In this document: piece after piece, positions 26,071 through 34,977 of the stretch
Layout: every line of letters begins with the position of its first letter
Numbering within the stretch: the first letter of the stretch is position 1
NCBI GenBank assembly: GCA_001541255.1
Contig: LNQR01000081.1
Coordinates: 1 to 64,000, forward strand
Direction of reading: 5' to 3'
Length of the DNA: 64,000 nt
Source of the DNA: Candidatus Magnetominusculus xianensis
Lineage (GTDB): Bacteria > Nitrospirota > Thermodesulfovibrionia > Thermodesulfovibrionales > Magnetobacteriaceae
Translations under genes and position numbers: made by a program
Notes under the pieces: model-generated
The model's database searches: none
Seen by the model: the letters and a program-made list of their open reading frames with translations, nothing else
Told to the model about the DNA's origin: nothing

Positions 26071-26309
26071 TCATTAAGACTATGGATTATATATCTCATA
26101 TGGATTGAAATTGTATTTCACTTTTACGTACCATGTTATTTTTGTTTTGCAGATAGTAGTTGAGTAGGTTTTGTGCCAAATACCCAGTCTCTACTTTCTT
26201 TACTGATGAAATACTTATTGATGTTCCCCTGATTAAAAGGATAAATAAGACATGAGTTGTAGGAGTTATTTTAGTATAAAAAATTATATTGTAATCATTA
26301 TAATTGATA
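26059..26309. other. AT-rich gap between intron remnant and GT4 gene
   Basis: About 250 bp without a coding frame. The part next to 26070 belongs to the intron remnant; the rest (26100-26309) is AT-rich and shows no intron 5' end, no tRNA and no clear terminator. It is probably decayed mobile-element sequence. Confidence 0.5.
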
Positions 26310-27338
26310 TTATATGAGATTTCTGATTATCTCTTCAAACTCCTGCCTGCTCTTCATTATATTGTAGCCTTTTGCCGTTGTAAAACCGTTTTCTCTGATG
26401 GATTTTCTTAGGTCATCGTTTCTCAGGGCATTCAAGAGTGTCTTTTTAACATCATGGGCGTTGGGGTGCGTAACGCAGGCATTATAGCCGTCCCTGACGT
26501 ATGGTACTGTGCCGGTTGTCAGCACTGGCAGACCGCAGGCCATCGCCTCAAGCGGGAAAAGCCCAAACCCCTCATGGCGCGATGGGTATAGAAATATATC
26601 GGCACTGCTCAGGATACGTCTCAGTTCATCGTCGTCCGGTCTGCCAAAATGTCTCGTCTTCAGCTTAAACTCCACGGCGTCGCCGCATACCCAGACCTCG
26701 GCTTTGTCCTTCAGCTCACCGGCTGTTTCATTTAATACGGCGGTGGTTATGTCAAATCCCTTTCTAAATACATCACCGCGTGAGAGGACAAATATCGCTG
26801 CCCTGCCCTGCCTCTCTTTGATTAATTTATCATCAGGGTCAGCATAGAACTGCCGGTGGTCTATGCCGATGACAACGGTTTTTAGTTTATCGCCGCCAGG
26901 GGCAATTTTTGCACCGAGAATTTCAGCAAGCGCCTCAGAATCAGCAATGCAGCACGCTGTTTTGCCTGAGAAATATAGCCTGTAAAGCAGGTCAATCCCC
27001 CTCTGCTGCACCGTGTTTCCATAGTACAGGGCGTCATAAGCCTGCGCGATATACACCACCTTGTTCCGAAACCCCAGCGGGATGGCAAGGTGGATAATGT
27101 CGGCAATCACTATATCATAGGGCAGCTTTCTCAGCGCGCCGCTAATTATCGTCCCAACAGGCGTGGGGAGTTTTATGTATTTAATCCTGACAGACGGCTC
27201 AATGGGAAAGACAGTGTCAAGCACATTGAGGCAAAATGTGACTTCATATCCGGTCTTTGCCAGATGATTAGCGTATTCGATAACTATTCTGTCGCCGCCC
27301 CTGTTTCTTAACGAGTATCTGTAAAAACATACCCTCAT
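26310..27338 (-). CDS. Glycosyltransferase family 4 (GT-B)
   Basis: A 342-residue GT-B enzyme with the N-terminal acceptor lobe (CFYRYSLRNRGGDRIVIEYANHLAK) and the C-terminal donor lobe carrying the E-x7-E motif EGFGLFPLEAMACGLPV. It should transfer a sugar from a nucleotide donor onto a lipid-linked or LPS glycan in the cytoplasm. The gene ends a seven-gene minus-strand run and starts 3 nt after the UbiA-family gene. Confidence 0.88.
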   Translation of the reverse strand: MRVCFYRYSLRNRGGDRIVIEYANHLAKTGYEVTFCLNVLDTVFPIEPSVRIKYIKLPTPVGTIISGALRKLPYDIVIADIIHLAIPLGFRNKVVYIAQAYDALYYGNTVQQRGIDLLYRLYFSGKTACCIADSEALAEILGAKIAPGGDKLKTVVIGIDHRQFYADPDDKLIKERQGRAAIFVLSRGDVFRKGFDITTAVLNETAGELKDKAEVWVCGDAVEFKLKTRHFGRPDDDELRRILSSADIFLYPSRHEGFGLFPLEAMACGLPVLTTGTVPYVRDGYNACVTHPNAHDVKKTLLNALRNDDLRKSIRENGFTTAKGYNIMKSRQEFEEIIRNLI

Positions 27339-27341
27339 TGT

Positions 27342-28196
27342 TTAAAATACCTCCAGTTTTGCATATCTTATTATACCAATGGACAGGAGCCAGCATATCA
27401 CTGTCAGGGCAAGCCACCTGTCTCCTGTCATGGCGTCAGTCGGGTCGCCCCTGCCCTCTTTGGCAAGCATCAGGTATCTGAAAAGCCCAAAGGTTACAAC
27501 GGGTACAGTGTATATAAAATTCTTGTACTGCTCTATCGTGTAAACAGCGTAAAAGACCAGCGACGACGCGGCGGTTATCAGGAGAATATCATTAAGCAGC
27601 GCCGGTGTAAACCCGGACAGGCTCTCCCTGTGTGCAGCGGCATTTTCATTGAGGAGTTTAAGCTCACCAATCCTCTTGCCAGTTGCAAGCATCAGTGAAA
27701 TCATAAACATCGCCAGAAACAGCCAATCCGATATAGGCACATGAAATGCCGCCCCACCGGCAAGCACCCTCATTACAAATCCCGACGCTATACAAAAGAT
27801 GTCCAACACGGCAGTGTTCTTAAAGTACATAGAATAACACGCCTGTATCACCAGATAAATCCCCATATATGAAAGAAACACATAATCAATAAAATATGCC
27901 GTAACTGCTGAGCCCGTAAGCAGTAGTACAGCCAACACGCCGCCAGATGCCAGTGAGACCTCCCCTGCGGCAATCGGCCTTAGTTTTTTTACCGGATGCA
28001 GGCGGTCAGCCTTCCTGTCGGCAATGTCGTTAATAATATATGAGGCGCTTGCGGCTGAGGAAAACGCCAGAAACGCAGCCGGGGCACTGCCCAGCGTTTC
28101 ATGGCTTAACAGCTCACCCCCGAAAAACGGTGCGGCAAACAGGAACATGTTCTTTACCCAGTGCTTTGGCCTGAGCAGCCTTATAAAAATGTTCAT
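27342..28196 (-). CDS. UbiA-family prenyltransferase, decaprenyl-phosphate phosphoribosyltransferase-like
   Basis: A 284-residue polytopic membrane protein (about eight helices) with the first Asp-rich motif NDIADRKADRLHPVKKLRPIA (near 56-76) and a weaker second one (DPTDAMTGDRWL). The HPVKKLRPIA form after the first motif is typical of the branch that includes DPPR synthase (UbiA of mycobacteria), which joins phosphoribose to a polyprenyl phosphate. Here it may make a lipid-linked pentose for the nearby GT-C enzymes; that role is inferred from family and context. Confidence 0.82.
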   Translation of the reverse strand: MNIFIRLLRPKHWVKNMFLFAAPFFGGELLSHETLGSAPAAFLAFSSAASASYIINDIADRKADRLHPVKKLRPIAAGEVSLASGGVLAVLLLTGSAVTAYFIDYVFLSYMGIYLVIQACYSMYFKNTAVLDIFCIASGFVMRVLAGGAAFHVPISDWLFLAMFMISLMLATGKRIGELKLLNENAAAHRESLSGFTPALLNDILLITAASSLVFYAVYTIEQYKNFIYTVPVVTFGLFRYLMLAKEGRGDPTDAMTGDRWLALTVICWLLSIGIIRYAKLEVF

Positions 28197-28207
28197 TTAT
28201 ATCATTC

Positions 28208-29593
28208 TCATTCTATCTGCACATAATACCTTACTACTATTACAAATAGCGCTAGCATCAGAGAAAACAACAGGTAAGCGCCCAAAAATAACTCTACGAG
28301 ATGACGCTTCACTAATAAATGTCCAAAGATATTATTGCTCAATAAAATAAACAACAGCGGCAGAAGCGGTATCACATACCTCGGCTGCAGACCGTCAATG
28401 TAGGGACTGCCCACAGGCGTCCAAATCAGATACTCTGATGTGGAAAACAGCAGGACACACGACAATATGGCCGTAAAGATTACCAGCTTTTTTGTTGTAC
28501 TGACTTTAAGCGGTTCAGGTGCAGAAAATAACGCACTCAACGCTAACAGCCACACGTAAGAGGCCTGATATACCACTGGCATATTCGTATCCAGCCACCC
28601 CATCTTCCCCACAACTGTATACCAACCCAGTTGGCACTGCCTCACAATTGTCCTGATAAACGTCTCCGCAAACGTAAACGGATGCCCTAAGACATAGCTC
28701 AACTGTCTCTCCGGTGATACGTCAAGGCCGTTATTGTACGCCACTACGAGATAGTCCACCTTCGATGACCACCAGAGGTTGAGTGAAAGGTTCACTATGA
28801 ATAATACGGCAAAGGCAGCCCTGTAACTCCTTACCGATGGGAAAAAGGTCTTTGGTATCAGAAAAAAGCACAACAGCAGGGGAAAATACGCGTGTTTTGA
28901 CATCGTAAGCGGTAAAGAAAGTAAAAACAGTATTAAAAGGTTCTTTTTAAGATTTTCCTTGTCAGAAGCCGCCCTCAGCGCTGTGGCAGTAAATAAAAAG
29001 CAGACGGCATTGGTAAAGGAATCCGCAGACAGCGACGCCCCCTGAAACAGCGACAATGGCATCAGGGCAAGAAACACAAACAGCCACTTATACGCGGGCG
29101 CTGTCCTGATTGACAGGTACATCAGGCAAATCCATACGAACAGATTGGCAGCCCTGCCAGCGTAGACTAACCATAGCACTGTAAAACCTGAGTGGCGCCC
29201 TGCATATATGGCCGCAGCCTGTGGTATAAACGGTACAGGGCTATAGAGTACCGTGTAGTGGAAGTTAATGAACGCCCTCCGCCCTTCGTCTATTGGTATT
29301 TTAAACGCCTCGATGATTTCACTGACCTCCTGTTTGTTTTCCGGGTGGCCGGGGATGTCCTTAGATAGGGTCTTTGCCGTTTTGATGAGGGACTCGGGCA
29401 GCATACCCCCAACATCGCCTCCACGCCTCTCAGCCAAGGCCCTGCCTTCTGACAGTTGATACGAACGGTAGAAGTGGTTTGTCTCATCAGGGGCCTGAAA
29501 CGGCGGCACTACAAATACAAACAACAGGCCAAAGACAATCCCCAATATCAGGAATACCTTTTCCGGTACGTAGCCGGTATTTTCAGTAGTCAC
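28208..29593 (-). CDS. DUF2142 family membrane protein, probable GT-C glycosyltransferase
   Basis: A 461-residue protein with about eleven membrane helices. The family signature PPFQAPDETNHFYRSYQLSEG follows the first helix, with the acidic pair D-E on the outer face, as in GT-C enzymes that use lipid-phosphate sugars. It overlaps the upstream TMTC-like gene by 4 nt. The likely role is periplasmic glycosylation of a surface polymer; donor and acceptor unknown. Confidence 0.82.
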   Translation of the reverse strand: MTTENTGYVPEKVFLILGIVFGLLFVFVVPPFQAPDETNHFYRSYQLSEGRALAERRGGDVGGMLPESLIKTAKTLSKDIPGHPENKQEVSEIIEAFKIPIDEGRRAFINFHYTVLYSPVPFIPQAAAIYAGRHSGFTVLWLVYAGRAANLFVWICLMYLSIRTAPAYKWLFVFLALMPLSLFQGASLSADSFTNAVCFLFTATALRAASDKENLKKNLLILFLLSLPLTMSKHAYFPLLLCFFLIPKTFFPSVRSYRAAFAVLFIVNLSLNLWWSSKVDYLVVAYNNGLDVSPERQLSYVLGHPFTFAETFIRTIVRQCQLGWYTVVGKMGWLDTNMPVVYQASYVWLLALSALFSAPEPLKVSTTKKLVIFTAILSCVLLFSTSEYLIWTPVGSPYIDGLQPRYVIPLLPLLFILLSNNIFGHLLVKRHLVELFLGAYLLFSLMLALFVIVVRYYVQIE

Positions 29594-31377
29594 TGGGTTT
29601 GTACCGATTTAAGCATAGTTTCTATATTTGGCCCTGGATTTTGGCTATGGGGTGCCAGGCGCTGCGCCTCTTTGAAGTTCAACACGGCGTCCTCACGTCT
29701 TCCCATCTCTTTTAGCACAAGGCCCTTTTGAAAATACAGTTCCCAGTTGTCTGCCGATGCCTCAAGGCCCTTGTCTATATATGCAAGGGCGTCCTCATAT
29801 CTATGTAGTCCCATTAGCGCCATCCCTATGTACTTATATATTAGTTTATTTTGTTGATTTATTACCAATACCTTTAAGAAAAACTCGACCGCCGTGTCAT
29901 AGTTCTTTTGCCTTAAGTAGGAAAGTCCCAGTTTAAACACAGAGGACTCACCCTCAACTGCCCAATAAGGCAGGGATTTCTCGAAATATGGCGCTGCCTC
30001 TGCCTTTTTGCCCTTTATAATCAAGGCGCTCCACATGTTGAAATTCAGGGCAGGATAGTCCGGCAGGATTCTCAGGGCGCGCGTGAACTGCTCTATGGCC
30101 CCGTCTGTCTCTCCGGTTGACAACAGGTGTGTGCCGTAAAGGTTGTAAGCCAGAAAGTTATTTTCTGTTACATCGATGGCGTGTTTAAAAAGCGTGCCGG
30201 TGTCTCTCCAGTAACCAGTCTGCCTGTATGTCAAAAGCGCAAGGGGCAGGAGCAGGGCAGCGGCAAAAACCGGTATGATTGTCCTGTTATTCTTAAAGAA
30301 ATCGAAAATCCCCCATGAGACAATTATAAAAATACCAGCAAATGGTATATACGCATAGCGGTCTGCAACAGGGGCAGCGCTGGTCTGGACAAACTGAAGC
30401 ACCGGGACAAGCGTTACCAAAAACCAGAGCCAGCCTGCTAATACATAAGGCTGTGTCTTTCTAATCCAAACGGCAGCCCCCGTGATTACCACAAGGGCAG
30501 CGGCAGACAACACCACCGGCCAGGGCGAGCTGATCTCTTTATAAGGATAAAACACGCAAAGCGCTGTCGGCCAAAAGGCCTTCCCTAAGTATGTCATATA
30601 TGAAAGCGCTGCGCTTGAGAGGCGAAACCACAGAGATGACTCAGTAAGTGACGCCACGGCCTCGTTCTTTGCCTGCCCGTATATTGTCAGCGCACTGGAA
30701 AGCGCCGAAAGCACAAAAAATGGCAGCTTCTCTAAGACCAACAACCCGTTCATCTTACCATTGCCTCTAACCCTGGCAAGCGGCCAATAATCAAGAATGA
30801 GCATCATAACCGGCAGAGTTACGGCCATTGGCTTAGACATCAGGGCAAATAGGTAACACAAAAGAACAATGACATAACGGCTGAACGCAGGCCCCCTGGC
30901 GTAATACACATATGCCGCAGCGGTAATAAACCAGAACAGCGCGCACAGCACATTTTTCCTCTCAGACACCCACGCCACAGACTCCACATTTATAGGATGA
31001 AGCGCAAAGAGCGCGGCCACAAGGGCGCTCTGCCACAGCCTTCCCGTTGCATAGTTAAGGAAAAGAAACACAGCCGTCACTGCCCCAACATGTATCAGCA
31101 GACTGCTGAGGTGGTGACCATGCGGATTAAGTCCATAGAGCGATATATCGGCCATATGTGAAATCCACGTAAGCGGGTGCCAATATGAGAAATAGGAAGT
31201 CTTCAACGCCCACAGGACGCCGTCCAGGGTAAGCCCGCCCTGAATGTTATAGTTGTCTATTACGTATTTATAGTCGTCATAGTTTACAAAGCCGCAGTCC
31301 TTGAGTGTAAAATATGCCCCAAACGTCACAAGGCAGAGGGCAGCAATTACCGGCATCCTCAGATTTCTACCGCTCAT
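29590..31377 (-). CDS. TMTC-like membrane protein: GT-C domain plus C-terminal TPR repeats (copy 2)
   Basis: A 595-residue protein: about ten membrane helices (residues 8-405), then three or four TPR repeats (about 410-585). The first outer loop carries FVNYDDYKYVIDNY, where the Asp pair is the expected GT-C catalytic site, and HPINVESVAWVSERKNVL is a hallmark of this family. The plan matches eukaryotic TMTC O-mannosyltransferases. Its start lies 11 nt inside the upstream paralogue and its stop overlaps DUF2142, so all three are coupled. Target proteins or glycans unknown. Confidence 0.83.
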   Translation of the reverse strand: MSGRNLRMPVIAALCLVTFGAYFTLKDCGFVNYDDYKYVIDNYNIQGGLTLDGVLWALKTSYFSYWHPLTWISHMADISLYGLNPHGHHLSSLLIHVGAVTAVFLFLNYATGRLWQSALVAALFALHPINVESVAWVSERKNVLCALFWFITAAAYVYYARGPAFSRYVIVLLCYLFALMSKPMAVTLPVMMLILDYWPLARVRGNGKMNGLLVLEKLPFFVLSALSSALTIYGQAKNEAVASLTESSLWFRLSSAALSYMTYLGKAFWPTALCVFYPYKEISSPWPVVLSAAALVVITGAAVWIRKTQPYVLAGWLWFLVTLVPVLQFVQTSAAPVADRYAYIPFAGIFIIVSWGIFDFFKNNRTIIPVFAAALLLPLALLTYRQTGYWRDTGTLFKHAIDVTENNFLAYNLYGTHLLSTGETDGAIEQFTRALRILPDYPALNFNMWSALIIKGKKAEAAPYFEKSLPYWAVEGESSVFKLGLSYLRQKNYDTAVEFFLKVLVINQQNKLIYKYIGMALMGLHRYEDALAYIDKGLEASADNWELYFQKGLVLKEMGRREDAVLNFKEAQRLAPHSQNPGPNIETMLKSVQTQ

Positions 31378-33211
31378 TGATTGATCCCCCTGGTAATGCC
31401 CCCTGTCCGGTATATTTTTCTATCAGTTCGAGTTTATTTTTGGCTGGTGAATAGTCAGGATTAATGGCAAGTGTCTCTCTGAAGGCTGCCGCGGCCTCGG
31501 CTGCCCTTCCCAGCGCCATTAGCGCAAGTCCTTTGTTGAAGACCATCTCCCATGTGCCGGGCTTAAGGGCAAGGCCCCGGTTAAAATACGAAAGCGCCTG
31601 GTCATTTTTACCCGTATACATGAGGACAAGCCCGAGGTAGTTGATAACATCGAGGTCTTTGGGATTAAGCTCAAGCGATTTCCTGAAATATAGCGCCGCC
31701 TCGCCGTAGTTGGCGTCTTTCATATAGGAAATGGCAAGGAGTTTATACAGGTGAGGCTGACGGCCTTCTCTCCAGTAAGGCAGCGACTTGTCGTAATACC
31801 TTTTGGCCTCATCGTCCTTTCCAAGATGGGTAAGCGTACTCCATGCGTTGAAATTAAGGAGCGGGTCAGAGGGCATTATCTCAAGCCCCTTGTAAAACTC
31901 TACGAGTGCCTCGTCAAATCTGTTTTGCTTTAACAGGTGAACGCCGTAGCTGTTATGGGCTGCGTAGTTGCTTTTGGTCACATCGAGGGCGTGCTTAAAT
32001 AGTGTGCCTGAGTCCCGCCAGTAACCGGTTTGTCTCCACGTAAAGGCGCTGAAAACGGCTGTAACCAGTATCGAGATTGACATAAAAACAAGGATATGAC
32101 GGCGCTGCCCCTCTAAATTGATTGCCGTCAGGTCCCACAACCCCCATGAAAACATAATGAAAATCCCAATCATAGGCACATAGGCATACCGGTCAGCCAT
32201 AGGGGCAAGCCCCACTTGCACGATTTGAATCACAGGCACCATCGTCCCCAGATACCAAAACCAGCCTATGACAAGATATGGCCGCGGCTTTCTAAGTATA
32301 ATCACGGCGACTGTTACGCAAATCAGCAGCACCGCCGAACCTATTGCTGGCAGATATGACTTTAACGCAAAATATGGATAAATAACGGCCAGATGAGTTG
32401 GCACAAGCATCTTGCCTATGTATGAAATATAGGAAGTGAAGGCGTTTGCAATTCTGATATTTAAAGGGAGTATCTCGAAGCTGGCAATCGAGGCGTGCTG
32501 CACGCGCAGGGTTATGAAGATAAACAGCGCAGTAAAGAAAAAAAACGGGAGCTTTTCAAGTATTGACCGCCTGAACACTGCCGTGCCTGTAAACCGCTGC
32601 AGCGGCCAATAGTCTATGAGCAGCAAGACAAATGGAAACGTAACAAGCATAGGCTTTGATATAAGCCCGAATATAAATAACGCTAACGCGGCGGTAAAAA
32701 ACGCTGCACTGCGCCGCCCGGCACTATACCGCCTCACATAACCGGCGTATGCACAGGCGGCAGTAATCCAAAAAAATGTGGACAGGACATTCTTTCTCTC
32801 AGCCGCCCATGCAACTGACTCAACATTCAGAGGATGAACGGCAAATAACACAGCAGCAAGGGAGCTGGGGAGGGCGCTTCCTGTAGTGTGATAAAGAAAA
32901 AGAAATAAAAACGATGCGCTGAGAGCATGAATAAGTACGCTGGTCAGATGATGACCAGCCGGGTTCAATCCAAAAAGCTCAACATCAAGCATGTGTGAAC
33001 ACCACGTCAGTGGAAACCAGTTTGAATCATATGAATCTGTAAATGCCCACACTAAACCATCTTTCGTAAATCCATCTTTGACCCTATAGTTTTCGGCTAC
33101 ATAGACATAGTCGTCATAACTGACGAAGTCATTATTGAACACAGGCAGGTAAACGAAACACGACAGTGCCGCAAGCGCCATGGAGATTAATATTGTACGT
33201 TTATTGTTCAT
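31367..33211 (-). CDS. TMTC-like membrane protein: GT-C domain plus C-terminal TPR repeats (copy 1)
   Basis: A 614-residue paralogue of the next gene with the same plan: outer-loop SYDDYVYVAENY, HPLNVESVAWAAERKNVL, about ten helices, then TPR units (about 430-600). The two share motifs throughout but differ enough to be an old duplication. Together they may glycosylate different acceptors or form a pair. The gene follows a lytic transglycosylase by 18 nt. Confidence 0.83.
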   Translation of the reverse strand: MNNKRTILISMALAALSCFVYLPVFNNDFVSYDDYVYVAENYRVKDGFTKDGLVWAFTDSYDSNWFPLTWCSHMLDVELFGLNPAGHHLTSVLIHALSASFLFLFLYHTTGSALPSSLAAVLFAVHPLNVESVAWAAERKNVLSTFFWITAACAYAGYVRRYSAGRRSAAFFTAALALFIFGLISKPMLVTFPFVLLLIDYWPLQRFTGTAVFRRSILEKLPFFFFTALFIFITLRVQHASIASFEILPLNIRIANAFTSYISYIGKMLVPTHLAVIYPYFALKSYLPAIGSAVLLICVTVAVIILRKPRPYLVIGWFWYLGTMVPVIQIVQVGLAPMADRYAYVPMIGIFIMFSWGLWDLTAINLEGQRRHILVFMSISILVTAVFSAFTWRQTGYWRDSGTLFKHALDVTKSNYAAHNSYGVHLLKQNRFDEALVEFYKGLEIMPSDPLLNFNAWSTLTHLGKDDEAKRYYDKSLPYWREGRQPHLYKLLAISYMKDANYGEAALYFRKSLELNPKDLDVINYLGLVLMYTGKNDQALSYFNRGLALKPGTWEMVFNKGLALMALGRAAEAAAAFRETLAINPDYSPAKNKLELIEKYTGQGALPGGSINER

Positions 33212-33229
33212 TGTGAGTTTCTCATTCTA

Positions 33230-34255
33230 CTAAACAGCAGACAGAATCTTGTTGATACGCCAAATTTGTTTTAAGACATCGGGCGGGACTTTGTTATGGG
33301 GCTTCTTTTGTACAAGATACTGGCGTTTGATTTCCTCAAGGGTGGTGAGGCGCTCAGGCATGGGCATTTCAAACCATGTATTGAGGTATTGGGCGTAGAG
33401 CGTATCGGCAGGGGAGGCAGGCTTACGCAAGGCAGATTTTTTCATGTAAGCCCTGAGGGCCTCTCTGATGCCGAATATTTTATTGACATAGTTTGCGTTT
33501 TCATAGCTGTCTGAGTGGAGGGCAAAGTTAGCAGGTTTTCCGCGTAGTTTATTGTAGTAGCGTGCTACGGTGCTTGGCGAACTGTTATATGACCAGAATG
33601 CCCAGAGCCAGCGGTCATTATTGGATACTGTTTTGGGGTTAATTTTATATAACCTGTCCCAGCCCTTTGTCAAATCATAGTTGTCTTTCAGGAGTTGTAT
33701 GGCAGCATCGGTACTTAGTTCGGGGTGTGCCCTGTGGTCTGAGCGGGAATTGATAAGGCCGTAGGATTTGGCCGTAGCGGGCATAAACTGCCAGTAGCCC
33801 TTTGCCCCGGAGGAAGAGACGGCGTTTTTGTTCCACATTGATTCGGCCAGAGCCAAAAATATAATCTCAGGTGGGACATCGTTGTCCTGGCATTTATCGT
33901 GAATCATCGACAGGTGGTCGTCTTCAAGTAACCTGTGCCAGCCTGCGATGAGATTTTGGTAAGAGGTTTTTAGTTCAATGCCGTTATTTTTTTTATATTT
34001 TAGAAGTCTCGTGTCGTAGTCGATGTCTTCTTCGCTGAATATACGCTTCCAATGGAGAATTTTTTTAATATTCTCCTTACCCCCTGGAGCAAACAGACGA
34101 GGCGGGCCGAAACAAAGACGTTTAACGAGAGTAGGCTCAACCGCTGGGAAACAATCCCCTGATGGATATAATACCGAGGACAGGACTATTGCCAAAATAA
34201 CCGGAATAAACTTGAAATTATTAGGTAAGACTCCCCTAAACTGTAGCTTAACCAA
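33230..34255 (-). CDS. Lytic transglycosylase (SLT domain), exported
   Basis: A 341-residue protein with an N-terminal signal (about residues 12-36) and an SLT domain: catalytic E138 in LALAESMWNKNAVSSSGAKGYWQFMPATAKSYGL, then WAFWSYNSSP near the C-terminal side of the fold. It cleaves the glycan strand of peptidoglycan with formation of anhydro-muramyl ends. The start is TTG 34255, 5 nt after the stop of the IHF-like gene; no ATG precedes the signal peptide, so coupled reinitiation is likely. No LysM domain, unlike the copy at 55837. Confidence 0.85.
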   Translation of the reverse strand: MVKLQFRGVLPNNFKFIPVILAIVLSSVLYPSGDCFPAVEPTLVKRLCFGPPRLFAPGGKENIKKILHWKRIFSEEDIDYDTRLLKYKKNNGIELKTSYQNLIAGWHRLLEDDHLSMIHDKCQDNDVPPEIIFLALAESMWNKNAVSSSGAKGYWQFMPATAKSYGLINSRSDHRAHPELSTDAAIQLLKDNYDLTKGWDRLYKINPKTVSNNDRWLWAFWSYNSSPSTVARYYNKLRGKPANFALHSDSYENANYVNKIFGIREALRAYMKKSALRKPASPADTLYAQYLNTWFEMPMPERLTTLEEIKRQYLVQKKPHNKVPPDVLKQIWRINKILSAV

Positions 34256-34260
34256 TGGGC

Positions 34261-34782
34261 TTAACCGTCACGGTCACGAGGTATTGTCTTGAGTGCCTGC
34301 TTGAACTGCTTAAGCCGCGCACTTAAGAGCGTCTTTGATATCCCATGCAACCGGCCAAACTCCGTGTCGGTCAGGTCTGGGTTTTGTTCTTTCATTTCCT
34401 GATACTCCGCCCACAGGGAAGGCCAGTCATGTTTTCTGTGTGGTCTCTTTCTCTCAGAAGTAACACCTACCTTACTGATTTCATTAATAACGGCTTCCGC
34501 ATTGTTTACGGATTTTGCCAGTTTGCTGCAGCGGTGAAACGCCACAACTCTTCTTGGAGCAATCTCTATGCCTTGACCAGTTTTTGGATTTCGGCCTGAG
34601 CGTGCCCTCTTAGTTCTAACAGAGAACGTACCAAAATTAGGTATCTTGATAGACTCGCCATCTGTCAGGGTCTCTTTTATCAGGGTTATAATTATATCAA
34701 AGATATCGCGCACTTCTGTCTTCTGAAGCCCTATCTTATACGCTATATCTTCGACTATATCAGCCTTGCTTCCTCGTGCCAT
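34261..34782 (-). CDS. IHF/HU-family DNA-binding protein with C-terminal helix-turn-helix-like extension
   Basis: A 173-residue protein. Residues 1-95 are a complete HU/IHF fold with IPNFGTFSVR (47-56) and the DNA-intercalating arm RNPKTG (64-69, with P66); the N-terminus MARGSKADIVEDIA suits the IHF-alpha side. A basic linker (about 105-119) leads to residues 120-165, WPSLWAEYQEM..NPDLTDTEFGRLHGISKTLLSARLK, which looks like a small helix-turn-helix. HU/IHF proteins are normally 90-110 residues, so the extension is unusual. It heads an envelope-glycan gene run and probably bends DNA at specific sites. Confidence 0.85.
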   Translation of the reverse strand: MARGSKADIVEDIAYKIGLQKTEVRDIFDIIITLIKETLTDGESIKIPNFGTFSVRTKRARSGRNPKTGQGIEIAPRRVVAFHRCSKLAKSVNNAEAVINEISKVGVTSERKRPHRKHDWPSLWAEYQEMKEQNPDLTDTEFGRLHGISKTLLSARLKQFKQALKTIPRDRDG

Positions 34783-34788
34783 GCCGGT

Positions 34789-34817
34789 ATTTTATTTTAT
34801 TTCAGTGATTTAGTCAA
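34789..34817 (-). promoter_or_regulatory. Strong sigma-70-like promoter of the IHF-like gene, probably leaderless
   Basis: On the minus strand TTGACT (34817-34812) and TAAAAT (34794-34789) are separated by exactly 17 bp. Transcription would begin 6-7 nt downstream, at or within a base or two of the ATG (34782). No ribosome-binding site precedes that ATG, which agrees with a leaderless message. Confidence 0.6.
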
Positions 34818-34908
34818 TATGTATGTCAGGTTAAAGCAAAAATACACAGCAATATTTAACGATTGAGCAAAGACCCTGCGACTATAAATCAAACAGTCTA
34901 AACACCCC

Positions 34909-34949
34909 TTTATATATTCAACTATCGTGGAGATAGTTGAATATATAAA
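34909..34949. repeat. Perfect 18-bp inverted repeat
   Basis: TTTATATATTCAACTATC (34909-34926) and its exact reverse complement (34932-34949) are separated by the 5-nt loop GTGGA. It lies 29 nt beyond the stop of the 135-residue gene (minus strand) and 127 nt upstream of the IHF-like gene. It could be a transcript-end hairpin, though no clear U-run follows, or an operator for the downstream promoter. The stem is AT-rich but far too long to be chance. Confidence 0.8.
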
Positions 34950-34977
34950 CCTACAAAATCAATGCATATTTAGACAA

